Of a stretch of DNA of 23,778 nucleotides, positions 12,594 to 19,800 are shown one piece after another. How positions within the stretch are numbered: the stretch's first letter is position 1; the number at the start of each line of letters is the position of its first letter. Under the pieces are notes generated by a model, which saw nothing but the letters and a program-made list of their open reading frames with translations, had not been told where the DNA came from and ran no database searches. The stretch is from a virus. The position numbers and the translations under genes were made by a program. The DNA is taken from IMG/VR virus record IMGVR_UViG_3300028745_000034, positions 1 through 23,778 of that record; one strand, given 5' to 3'.

Positions 12594-13051
12594 CCTCGGC
12601 TGCCGCCAAGCGCGTGCACGAGCCGGGGACCTGCCGGCTGCGACAGGCCGAGGGTCTCTGCCGTGCGTGCGCGGCCGCGTTCCTCGGCGGCTGCCCGACT
12701 TGGTTTGACGCACAGGTGCGTCCGACGTTGCCCATCGTGCGCGTCGGGGGCAAGGTGACGTTCTTGATCGACGATCTGCGCGCCTGGCAGCGCGCCCATC
12801 GCGAGGTTCCAGAGTGCGTCACCCCGAGGGAATCAAGCTCCGTCGCAAGCCCGGCAAGCGCTTCTGGTACGCCCGCGCCACGCTCCCAAGCGGCAGACGA
12901 TGGGAAGCCTCGACGGGCATCCCGCTGGAAGGAGATCGCGGCGCAGCTGCGCGACGAGCTGCAGCGCTCTACATCGACGCCAGCCAAGCCGGCGGGCGAG
13001 CTGGTGCAGTTCCCGCGTCGGTCTCCGAGCAGCTCGAGCTCGTCGACCTGA
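12590..13051 (+). CDS. Putative excisionase (MerR/HTH_17-like), 3' half overlapping int
   Basis: A frame of 153 residues beginning at a GTG inside a GTGA overlap. Residues about 30-72 (LGGCPTWFDAQVRPTLPIVR, then VGGKVTFLIDDLRAWQRAHR) look like a short winged-helix excisionase or HTH_17 domain, with the typical variant of R-hydrophobic-G-G-x-V before DLRAW. Position directly before int supports a recombination directionality factor. From about residue 76 the frame overlaps the integrase gene for 238 bp and becomes low-complexity, ending in a run of serines. That part is probably constrained mainly by int. The end should be treated as uncertain. Confidence 0.55.
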   Translation: MTSAAAKRVHEPGTCRLRQAEGLCRACAAAFLGGCPTWFDAQVRPTLPIVRVGGKVTFLIDDLRAWQRAHREVPECVTPRESSSVASPASASGTPAPRSQAADDGKPRRASRWKEIAAQLRDELQRSTSTPAKPAGELVQFPRRSPSSSSSST

Positions 13052-13953
13052 TCGCGCAGTACCTCGAGCACGAAGAAGAGCTCTATCGCGGCCACGATGG
13101 CAGGCACCACGGCCGTATCAAGACGGACCTGATGCGCTACATCGCTCCTCGCTGGAGGCGGGCTGAGGAGATCACCACCGATGCCTGGCTCGAGGCGCGC
13201 GGCGCGCTGCACAAGGCGGCCGGCGGTCCGCTTGGCGCGCGATCGATCGCGCACCTGGCGAACACGTTGCGACATTTCCTGCGCTGGGCCCGCGAGCGCG
13301 GCGTGGTGCAGACCGTGCCCGAGATCGAATCACCGAAGAGCAAGGACCAGCGCTCGGAGCAGCGCGGCCGCGCGGCGATGGATGCGGGGCAGCGCGATCG
13401 CTTCCTGCGCGCGCTCACGTCAATGAAGGAGCACCGAGCCTCCCGCGTATATCGAGCGCTCTTCTATTCGTTGTTGCGCAAGGGCGAGCTCGAGGCGCTC
13501 ACGCTGCGCTGGGTGGATTGGAAAGAGCAAGTGATCCGTCTGCCGGCAGAGCACGCGAAGAGCGGCGAACAGGAGGAGATCGACCTGCACCCCGAGGTCG
13601 CGCGCGCGATCCGCGGCGAGCTGAAAGCCCGCGGGAAGCTGCAACCGGACGATCCTGTCTTCGGCCGGTTCGACTACCACCAGGCCAACACGCCCGACCT
13701 GCAGGGCGGCATCTTCGGCCGGGCGTGCCTCCGCGCGAAGATCGTCAAGTTGCGCTCCGACGGCACCGTCGACTTCGACGGCCTGACCGCCCACCACGTC
13801 ACGCGGCACAGCTCGGCGACGATCGCCGCCGGCAAGCGCGGCACGACGCTCGAGGAGCTGATGGCCATGGCCCGGTGGCGCAGCCCGGACATGGCCGCCC
13901 GCTACCTGCACCCGACGGTCAAGGCCGGCCGGCGTGCCTCGAGGAGACTCTGA
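12814..13953 (+). CDS. int: Tyrosine recombinase (phage integrase)
   Basis: A 379-residue integrase that catalyses attP x attB recombination. The N-terminus (about 1-60, FWYARATLPSGRRWEASTG) resembles an arm-binding domain. A core-binding helical domain covers about 75-190 and the catalytic domain 195-379. Catalytic residues visible are Arg222 (LLRKGELEAL), a candidate Lys in HAKSGEQEE, His328 and Arg331 (HVTRHSSAT), Trp355 at the His/Trp position (ARWRSPDM) and the nucleophile Tyr364 (ARYLHP). The GTG start at 12814 has GAGG seven bases upstream. The gene reads toward the tRNA-like att core 55 bp downstream, as lambda int reads toward attP. Confidence 0.9.
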   Translation: MRHPEGIKLRRKPGKRFWYARATLPSGRRWEASTGIPLEGDRGAAARRAAALYIDASQAGGRAGAVPASVSEQLELVDLIAQYLEHEEELYRGHDGRHHGRIKTDLMRYIAPRWRRAEEITTDAWLEARGALHKAAGGPLGARSIAHLANTLRHFLRWARERGVVQTVPEIESPKSKDQRSEQRGRAAMDAGQRDRFLRALTSMKEHRASRVYRALFYSLLRKGELEALTLRWVDWKEQVIRLPAEHAKSGEQEEIDLHPEVARAIRGELKARGKLQPDDPVFGRFDYHQANTPDLQGGIFGRACLRAKIVKLRSDGTVDFDGLTAHHVTRHSSATIAAGKRGTTLEELMAMARWRSPDMAARYLHPTVKAGRRASRRL

Positions 13954-13954
13954 G

Positions 13955-14147
13955 TGGGGCCCAACTGGGGCCCCGCTCAGGTCGCCTTGCGAAAAAGACT
14001 TGTAAAATGGTGGCGGTGCGTGGACTCGAACCACGTACCTGCGGATTATGAGGGCGCGGGCCCCTCTGGACGGGTTTTGACGCGTCCCTCGTGTTCACTC
14101 GAGAGGCCGCGTCGAAGACCGCCTATCTGGGCCCTTTCTGGGCCCCG
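13955..14147. promoter_or_regulatory. attP region with repeated GGGCCC sites
   Basis: The region between int and the lysis genes holds five GGGCCC-type sites: TGGGGCCC at 13955-13962, TGGGGCCCC at 13966-13974, GGGCCCC at 14058-14064, CTGGGCCC at 14127-14134 and CTGGGCCCC at 14139-14147. The outer ones form spaced pairs on each side of the tRNA-like core. Spacings of 11-12 bp within each pair put both sites on one DNA face. They are candidate integrase arm sites; this is inferred from pattern only. Confidence 0.45.
14008..14052 (-). other. attP: Attachment-site core: 3' part of a CAU-anticodon tRNA
   Basis: Read on the minus strand, the 45 bp are the 3' part of a tRNA. In order they give anticodon loop CTCATAA (anticodon CAU), 3' anticodon stem TCCGC, a five-base variable loop, T-arm CGTGG-TTCGAGT-CCACG, acceptor strand CACCGCC, discriminator A and CCA. 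The sequence just 5' of the loop does not complete the anticodon stem, so this is not a whole tRNA. A phage that integrates in a tRNA gene carries such a 3' copy to rebuild the gene. The host target would be a Met or Ile2 tRNA(CAU). It lies beside int, as expected of attP. Confidence 0.8.
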
Positions 14148-14152
14148 TCCCG

Positions 14153-14815
14153 TCAGTGCTTCAGCGGCGCCCGCGCGGCGCGCACGTGGGCCTGCAGCGA
14201 CTCGATGCCCTCCAGCGCGGTGATCTGCTGTGCCGACATCGCGACCGCCGCCTGCAGCGCGCTGGGCGCCTCCTCGGGCCCGGCATCGGGCGTGTAGGGT
14301 GCCTCGCCGCCGTGCGGGTACTTGATCTCGAGCTTGATGGCCTCGGTCACGCAGTCATAGGCCTGATCGTCGAGCGCCTGGTTGGCGAGGTAGGTCCCCA
14401 GCGCCGCCTCGACCGCAGCCGGGCAGCCCGCGATGGTGGCGCACTGCGCGGCGTCGAGCGCGATCGCCTTGCCCTCCGAGACGATGGTGGAGACGTTCGC
14501 GGCGGTCAGGCCGTAGCAGGCCGGCGCCGCCTTCACGGCGGCCTGCCAGCCGGCCACGCAGGCGGCACAGAGAGTGAGCGCGCAGAGCGCCAGGAGCGCG
14601 CCCACGCGAGCGAATCCCTTGGGCGCCGGCAGGCTGGCCGGGTCCTGCTTGACGAGCAGCTTCCCGCCATTGAGCGCGATGTAGCTGACCAGCTTCCCGA
14701 GGACGCTGGTCGGCGGGATGTAGTGCGAGAGGAAGCTGCAGAGGGTGATCGCGCCCGCGATGATGGCGAGCGCGCGGTCGACCCAGGGAATGCCGGTGGT
14801 GAGCTGCGAGGACAT
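14153..14815 (-). CDS. Membrane protein of the lysis region
   Basis: A 220-residue protein with two predicted membrane segments: about 13-33 (VDRALAIIAGAITLCSFLSHY) and about 70-92 (VGALLALCALTLCAACVAGW). The remaining, mostly helical C-terminus is Ala-rich with cysteines (PACYG, AAQCATIAGC, YDCVTEA). The ATG at 14815 has GGAG seven bases upstream. It is the last gene of the late leftward block, after the endolysin and the coiled-coil membrane protein. A holin or other lysis function is suggested by position, but the protein is longer than most holins. The family is not recognised. Confidence 0.6.
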   Translation of the reverse strand: MSSQLTTGIPWVDRALAIIAGAITLCSFLSHYIPPTSVLGKLVSYIALNGGKLLVKQDPASLPAPKGFARVGALLALCALTLCAACVAGWQAAVKAAPACYGLTAANVSTIVSEGKAIALDAAQCATIAGCPAAVEAALGTYLANQALDDQAYDCVTEAIKLEIKYPHGGEAPYTPDAGPEEAPSALQAAVAMSAQQITALEGIESLQAHVRAARAPLKH

Positions 14816-14839
14816 GACGGTGCTCCGGTTGTTGGGGGA

Positions 14840-15097
14840 TCAGGTGCGGTGATTGAGCTCGCGCTGGTGCTCGAGGATCGCGCTCTGGTGCGAGTCGGTG
14901 CGGACCTCGAGCACGGCGATCTTCCGGCCATGCTCATTGAGGCGATCGGCGTGCTCCTCGAGCTTCCGGTCGTGGGTGCCGATCTTGCCTTTCGCGTCGT
15001 CAATGAGTCCCTTCATCGCCCACGCGAGAAGGCTCATCACGACCGAGAGGAACCCGGCTGCGGCCATCAGCACGATGTGCGCGATGTCGATCTGCAT
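14840..15097 (-). CDS. Small membrane protein with C-terminal coiled coil (holin or i-spanin candidate)
   Basis: An 85-residue protein. Residues about 5-28 (AHIVLMAAAGFLSVVMSLLAW) form one membrane helix. The rest (HDRKLEEHADRLNEHGRKIA to ILEHQRELNHRT) is a heptad-patterned coiled coil. The layout of one N-terminal helix plus a coiled coil fits an i-spanin (Rz-like), which links inner and outer membranes during lysis. Small holin-like proteins can look similar. The ATG overlaps the endolysin stop (TAATG). No embedded Rz1-type lipoprotein with a lipobox was seen, which weakens the spanin reading. Confidence 0.62.
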   Translation of the reverse strand: MQIDIAHIVLMAAAGFLSVVMSLLAWAMKGLIDDAKGKIGTHDRKLEEHADRLNEHGRKIAVLEVRTDSHQSAILEHQRELNHRT

Positions 15098-15738
15098 TAC
15101 GGCGAACCTCCCGCCGGCGAGAGCACGTCTTGCGCGCGCTCGAACAACTCCTTGCGCTCGGCGAGGCCGTTGAGCCCGCCGTTGATCGCCTTGGTCGCGT
15201 CCTCGACGTTGCGCGTGTCCGCCCAGTGATTGAGCCCGTGCGTGCGCCAGAACCAGGCCGCGACGCGGAAGCGGTCGAGCCCGGCCGCGTACTCGGGATG
15301 GCCGACCAGGTCGACGCCGAGGTAGACGCCGCAGGCGAGGTAGTTGCTGAACCCGGTGAGCTGGATGGCGCCGCGACCGCGATACTTCCACCCGTCCCCG
15401 CTCTCCTCGTCGCCGTTGCCGAGGCGCCCGGCGTAGGCGCGATTCGCGATGCGCTCCGGCTGGTGCTGGTAGCCCTGCGCGGCGGCCGCATCGAAGTGCG
15501 TTGGCCAGGTCTTGAGCAGCGCCTCGGCACTGTAGCTCAGGCGCTCCTCGAAAACCGTGAACTGCTCGCTCTCGTGGCCGAGCTGCGCGAGCCACATCGA
15601 CCAGCGGTCGACCGTGTTGATCTGCGCCTCCACCGCGGCCGCGTTGATCGCGTCGACGTGCGGCATCAGCTGCGACGGGCGCACGCGGTGGAAGACGTAG
15701 GCCAGCCGCGAGAGGCCGATGCTGTCGGTGTCGCTCAT
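15097..15738 (-). CDS. Endolysin, glycoside hydrolase family 19
   Basis: A 213-residue enzyme expected to cleave peptidoglycan glycan strands at lysis. GH19 hallmarks are LAQLGHESEQF with catalytic Glu56, FEERLSYSAEALL with the second acid Glu64 or 65, and KYRGRGAIQLTGFSNY. The remaining fold (AAWFWRTHGLNHWAD, KAINGG) is also typical, and the length fits a single-domain phage GH19 endolysin. No signal peptide is visible, so export would need a holin. The start at 15738 lacks a clear ribosome binding site. It is coupled to the membrane protein downstream by TAATG. Confidence 0.9.
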   Translation of the reverse strand: MSDTDSIGLSRLAYVFHRVRPSQLMPHVDAINAAAVEAQINTVDRWSMWLAQLGHESEQFTVFEERLSYSAEALLKTWPTHFDAAAAQGYQHQPERIANRAYAGRLGNGDEESGDGWKYRGRGAIQLTGFSNYLACGVYLGVDLVGHPEYAAGLDRFRVAAWFWRTHGLNHWADTRNVEDATKAINGGLNGLAERKELFERAQDVLSPAGGSP

Positions 15739-15777
15739 GCCGCAGAGCGTGCCGCCCGACGGCCACAGATTCCGGGC

Positions 15778-16836
15778 CTAGTGGAAGGTGCGGACGGTGT
15801 AAGTGCCGCTCGTGCCGGTGTTCGCGCTCGCGCTCGAATCGCACCAGCGGATCTTGACCGCGTTCGCCGCGCTCACGTAGCAAGTCGCGCTGATCGCCGT
15901 TCCGGCTCCGGTTGATGGGACGCCAACGACACACGCATCACCGGCCACAACGCCAGTCACGGTGATCGCGGCAGAGTCGGAACAGTTATTACCAGGGATG
16001 GCTCCCGGGGTTTCGCTCGCTGACGCCATATAGCAGGTGCCGATTGCTGTTCCGCTGGCGCCAATAACCAGGCCATTCGTCGTGAACGATCCCACGGTGG
16101 CCCCGCGCTGAGGCTGGAATACAATCGACGAGCCAGTAGAGCTCCCCTCGAGGTACATAGTGGCCGTGGAAGAGAAAACCGTTTCTGAACCATCCCACTG
16201 AATCAATCCGTTTGAAGACGGGCCCATACTGAGGGTTCCCGTGCTTCCATTGGAGAGGGTTATCTGGTTTCCATTGATCGTCAGCGGCGTATTGAACGTC
16301 GTTAGCGTGTTGGTGAATAGTGTTTGGCCGGTCGTCGACCCCTGCGTCGGCCGCACAAAGACCGTGCTGGTTCCTCCCGGGCCGCCGCTCACAATCATGT
16401 AGGCCCCCGAGCCAATCGAGGACAGGTTGAGTCCCGACCCGTCCCACCACAGCTGGCCGCCGCTCGTGCTCCCAAGATAGAGGCCCGTCGTGCTCGGCAA
16501 CGTGAATGCCCCACTGAGCGTCGTCCCGCTGTTCGTCATTCGCAGGCCTATGCTGCTCGAGGAATGTGGCGCAAGAACAAACGCGCCTGTCCCGATGCCG
16601 CCGGAGTTGAATATGATCCCGCTGTCGTTCGCTTGCACGATCGGGTTGTAGTTGAGCGAGCCGAGCGCAGCGAATAGACATGCCTGATATGTCGACGATC
16701 CCAGGTATACGCCGCAGAGCGCAGGCGTCGATCCGGCAGCGCTTTGTTTTAGCTGCGTCCCTCCGGCGATATCGGCAGCGCTAACAGAAAGAGAGACACA
16801 GAGAATCGCGGCAACGATTGATTTATACCGATGCAT
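15778..16836 (-). CDS. Tail appendage/fibre-like protein with an apparent signal peptide
   Basis: A 352-residue protein rich in Gly, Ser and Thr with short beta repeats (GLYLGSTSGGQLWWDG, TMYLEGSSTGSSIVF, LTINGNQITLSNGS). These suggest a trimeric beta-structured fibre. The C-terminus (GVVAGDACVVGVPSTGAG ... VKIRWCDSSAS ... TVRTFH) resembles the end domain of many phage tail fibres. The N-terminus, MHRYKSIVAAILCVSLSVSA, looks like a Sec signal peptide, which is unusual for a virion protein. It overlaps the tail-tip gene by 14 bp and has GGTGGTGAT upstream of its ATG. It may be a receptor-binding appendage or an exported protein; the fibre reading is the more likely. Confidence 0.66.
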   Translation of the reverse strand: MHRYKSIVAAILCVSLSVSAADIAGGTQLKQSAAGSTPALCGVYLGSSTYQACLFAALGSLNYNPIVQANDSGIIFNSGGIGTGAFVLAPHSSSSIGLRMTNSGTTLSGAFTLPSTTGLYLGSTSGGQLWWDGSGLNLSSIGSGAYMIVSGGPGGTSTVFVRPTQGSTTGQTLFTNTLTTFNTPLTINGNQITLSNGSTGTLSMGPSSNGLIQWDGSETVFSSTATMYLEGSSTGSSIVFQPQRGATVGSFTTNGLVIGASGTAIGTCYMASASETPGAIPGNNCSDSAAITVTGVVAGDACVVGVPSTGAGTAISATCYVSAANAVKIRWCDSSASANTGTSGTYTVRTFH

Positions 16837-19800
16837 AGATCACCACCACCTGTTCGCCCGAGGGGATATAATTCGCTCCGAAGACGTAGGCCCCGGTCCC
16901 GGTGCTCATTGGATCAATCTGATAGTTGGTCGTCGGCTGTAGCACGCCCCCGACGTAGACCGATGGAACCGTCCCGGCCGCGGGCGGGTTGGCCGTCGTA
17001 TAGGTGTCGTTCGTGTTGTAGGTCGTCGAGACGCTCGCGGTGATGTTCTCGCTGAGTTGTCCCGCTAGCGCGCCAGCGGTCGCAACCTCCGACACCTGCA
17101 GCGTGCTGATATCCATCACGGCCGCACCCGTGAAATTGAATGCGACAAACATACGCATATAACAAGTGCCGGCATATGCTGGTGAGGGCGTCGCGCCGCT
17201 CGCGGAGCCCGGCGTCGTGCCCGTCCCGAACAGATTGCTATAATAGGCGTTGAGGTTCACCCATCCGCTTCCACCGGCATAGCCAGGATAAACCGCGCAA
17301 TGCTGCACGGCCGGATTGCTGCCGTTGGTGGTGACGCCGTTCACGTCGTATTGGGTGACGCCGTCATTTCCTACCGCGACGAATCCGACGTACATGCTGC
17401 GCGCGGTAGCGCCGCTGCGCTGCTTCACGGCAGCCTGGATCCGATAGACCTTCGTGGGGTCATACGGGATCAGCGCCCGGTGGACCATCATCACCTGGCC
17501 AGCCGAGCACTCGAGCATATGGCCGCCGACGACCGGCGTCGCGCTCTTCCCGCTACCGTGCGAGTCGGTGTTCTGCTTTATCGAGAGGATGCCCGGACCG
17601 TTAACCGGGAAATCCCATTGCGTGGCGTCGTAGGTGTCGAACGAGATGCGCAGCGGCAGAGACTCGATGGCGGGCAGGAGCTGCACGCCCGCGGCGCCGG
17701 GTCCCGCCATCGTGTACGTGAAGACCGGGCAGAGAGAGAGCGCCATCGACTGCGTGCGCGCGAGGTTGTAGCTGGCCAGCTTGAAATAGACGACGTTGCC
17801 GGCCGCCACGCGGCTCGAGTCGATCGGAATCTTGAGGACGTTCTGGTCGATGATCGTGAACTGCGCGCCCACTGCATGGCTGCCGACCGGCGTCCCGTAG
17901 AGTCCACGTCGGTGATTGGTCAGAGTGTATTGATTGGTCCCGGACAGGGTGGATCCCTGATAGGCGATCAACTCGGCTGCGGCGCCCGTATCCACGAGCG
18001 CCATCGAGGAGAACGCATCTCGGTCGGCTGCCTGCACAGGGGAGATCGTTCCGTTCGAGGATGCGACGCTGACAATCAGTGAGTTCGTGGTGTCGAGCGG
18101 AGAGCCGGCAGGGAATCCCGAGCTGGCGATCACGCCCGTCGTCGCGGCGCCGATATCTCCCTGATATGTGTAATTGGTGCCGTCGAAGCTCATATAAACC
18201 TGAGCCCCGCCCCAGTCTTTTCCGTTGCTAGCGACGGACACCCAGATCTCGGGCGTGATCGCCTGGGGCCCAACCGGCTTCGAGTTGTGGACCGGATAGG
18301 GTCCAGTCCAGCCGCCGACGCCGAACCCGCCAGGCGGCCTGCCCGCGCCCGTTGCGGGCAGCGGAGGCATATAGAAGATCGGCGTGCTCGGAGGAAACGG
18401 CACTGTGTTGACGACGTGGCCACCGCCCTGTGCGGAGCCGGTGCCGTAGGCGACCGAGGACGCGCGCCCGATCGCTGCGTCCTCCGCGTCGACATCGAAC
18501 TCGCCGTGCTCGTCTTCCTCGATCGAGAGGATGCGCACGACCTGGTTGACCAACCCGACGGTGGAGTCGCTGATCTGCAGCAGGTCGAACGGCTCGAGCA
18601 GGCAGAACTGCTGCGGCAGCTTGAACTTGTAGCTGTTGCGGACGTAGACGCTCCGCTGCGCCATCATCCGAGATAGCACTTGGGCGATCGCCTGCTTCGT
18701 GATGCACTTGAGCGACTTCGCGCCCTTCTTGCGCACGATGCCGCCCGAGGCATCGACGTCAGGCTGCTCGAAGTCCTGCACGGTGCTGATCTGATATTGC
18801 GAGTTCTGGTCCGGCGTCTGGGAGTCAACGAACTCGATCGGGCAGCAGTTGTATGTCTCCTGCGCGCTGATGCGAGTGAACTCGATCATGTCTTTGCCGT
18901 CGCTCGCCAACATGTTGTCTTCGTTGAGCGAGTATTGCGCAACGGTATATGCCGTATAGCTACCGATATTCGCGTCGCCGACGGGATAGATATTCAGGCG
19001 CCCCTGAGACCAGATGCATTCGGCGTTGCAGGCGTCGAGGATCCAGTCGATGTGCTCCAGAGCGCTCTTCTGCTCGTCGAAGATCGGCGACAACAGAATG
19101 CCCGCCTGCGCGCAGTAGGTCTGCAGCCCCGTCGCGGTCGTCCCATCGGGACCATAGAGCGCGTTCACCGCAGAGGCGGGGAAGCCCATGCCGTACTGCG
19201 TGTTGGTAAGCATGTCGACGAGGATCAGGGCGGGGTTGACATCTCCCGCGGTGCCGTTCGTGAGCAGCCCATTGAACTCGATGGAGAAGTTCTTCATCGC
19301 ATTCGAGGTGCCCAGCGAGAGCGACTTCGACGCGAGCACCGCCGTGCCGCTATATCCGAGTGAATACTTCCCGATATCGGTGCTGATGTAATACGAGATC
19401 GCGACCGGCGCGCCGCACTGGCCGGCGCCCATCAATACGCTGGCAACGTTTGCGGAGGTACTGAGAGCATAGGTGCCCGCGCCGCCCGTTCCTGTGCCGA
19501 GAGCGCTGATCCATGTGTTCGCAGGAACACCACTCCCGCCGAGGTTCACGATCTGCATTCCGACCGCGAGCACGCCGCTCGACACCGAAGAGACCGTGAG
19601 CGTGTTGCCGGCGCCGCCGCTGCCGTTGCTGATTGTCCCAGTGAAAGTCGCTCCGTTGAATGTGTAGACGCCGGCTGTCGCGTTGTAATCCGCGCCGCCG
19701 CTCATCGTCTCGCTGGAGACGCTTCCTCCGAGGTTCAGGTTGTAGGTGCCAGTTCCGCCGGTGCCGGTCCCCAGTGAAGTGATCTGCGTGTTCCCGCCGG

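Noticed and set aside
13951-13979. Hairpin at the end of int as a terminator
   Set aside because: The arms TGAGTGGGGCC and GGCCCCGCTCA pair apart from one G-U, but no T-run follows, and the sequence belongs to the repeated GGGCCC set around attP.
14008-14090. Complete tRNA gene on the minus strand
   Set aside because: Only the anticodon loop to CCA end is present. The upstream bases do not complete the anticodon stem and no D-arm or 5' acceptor strand (expected GGCGGTG) was found.
14156-15915. Long plus-strand frames opposite the lysis genes
   Set aside because: The GH19 endolysin and membrane proteins on the minus strand explain the coding signal; the plus-strand products are compositional shadows.
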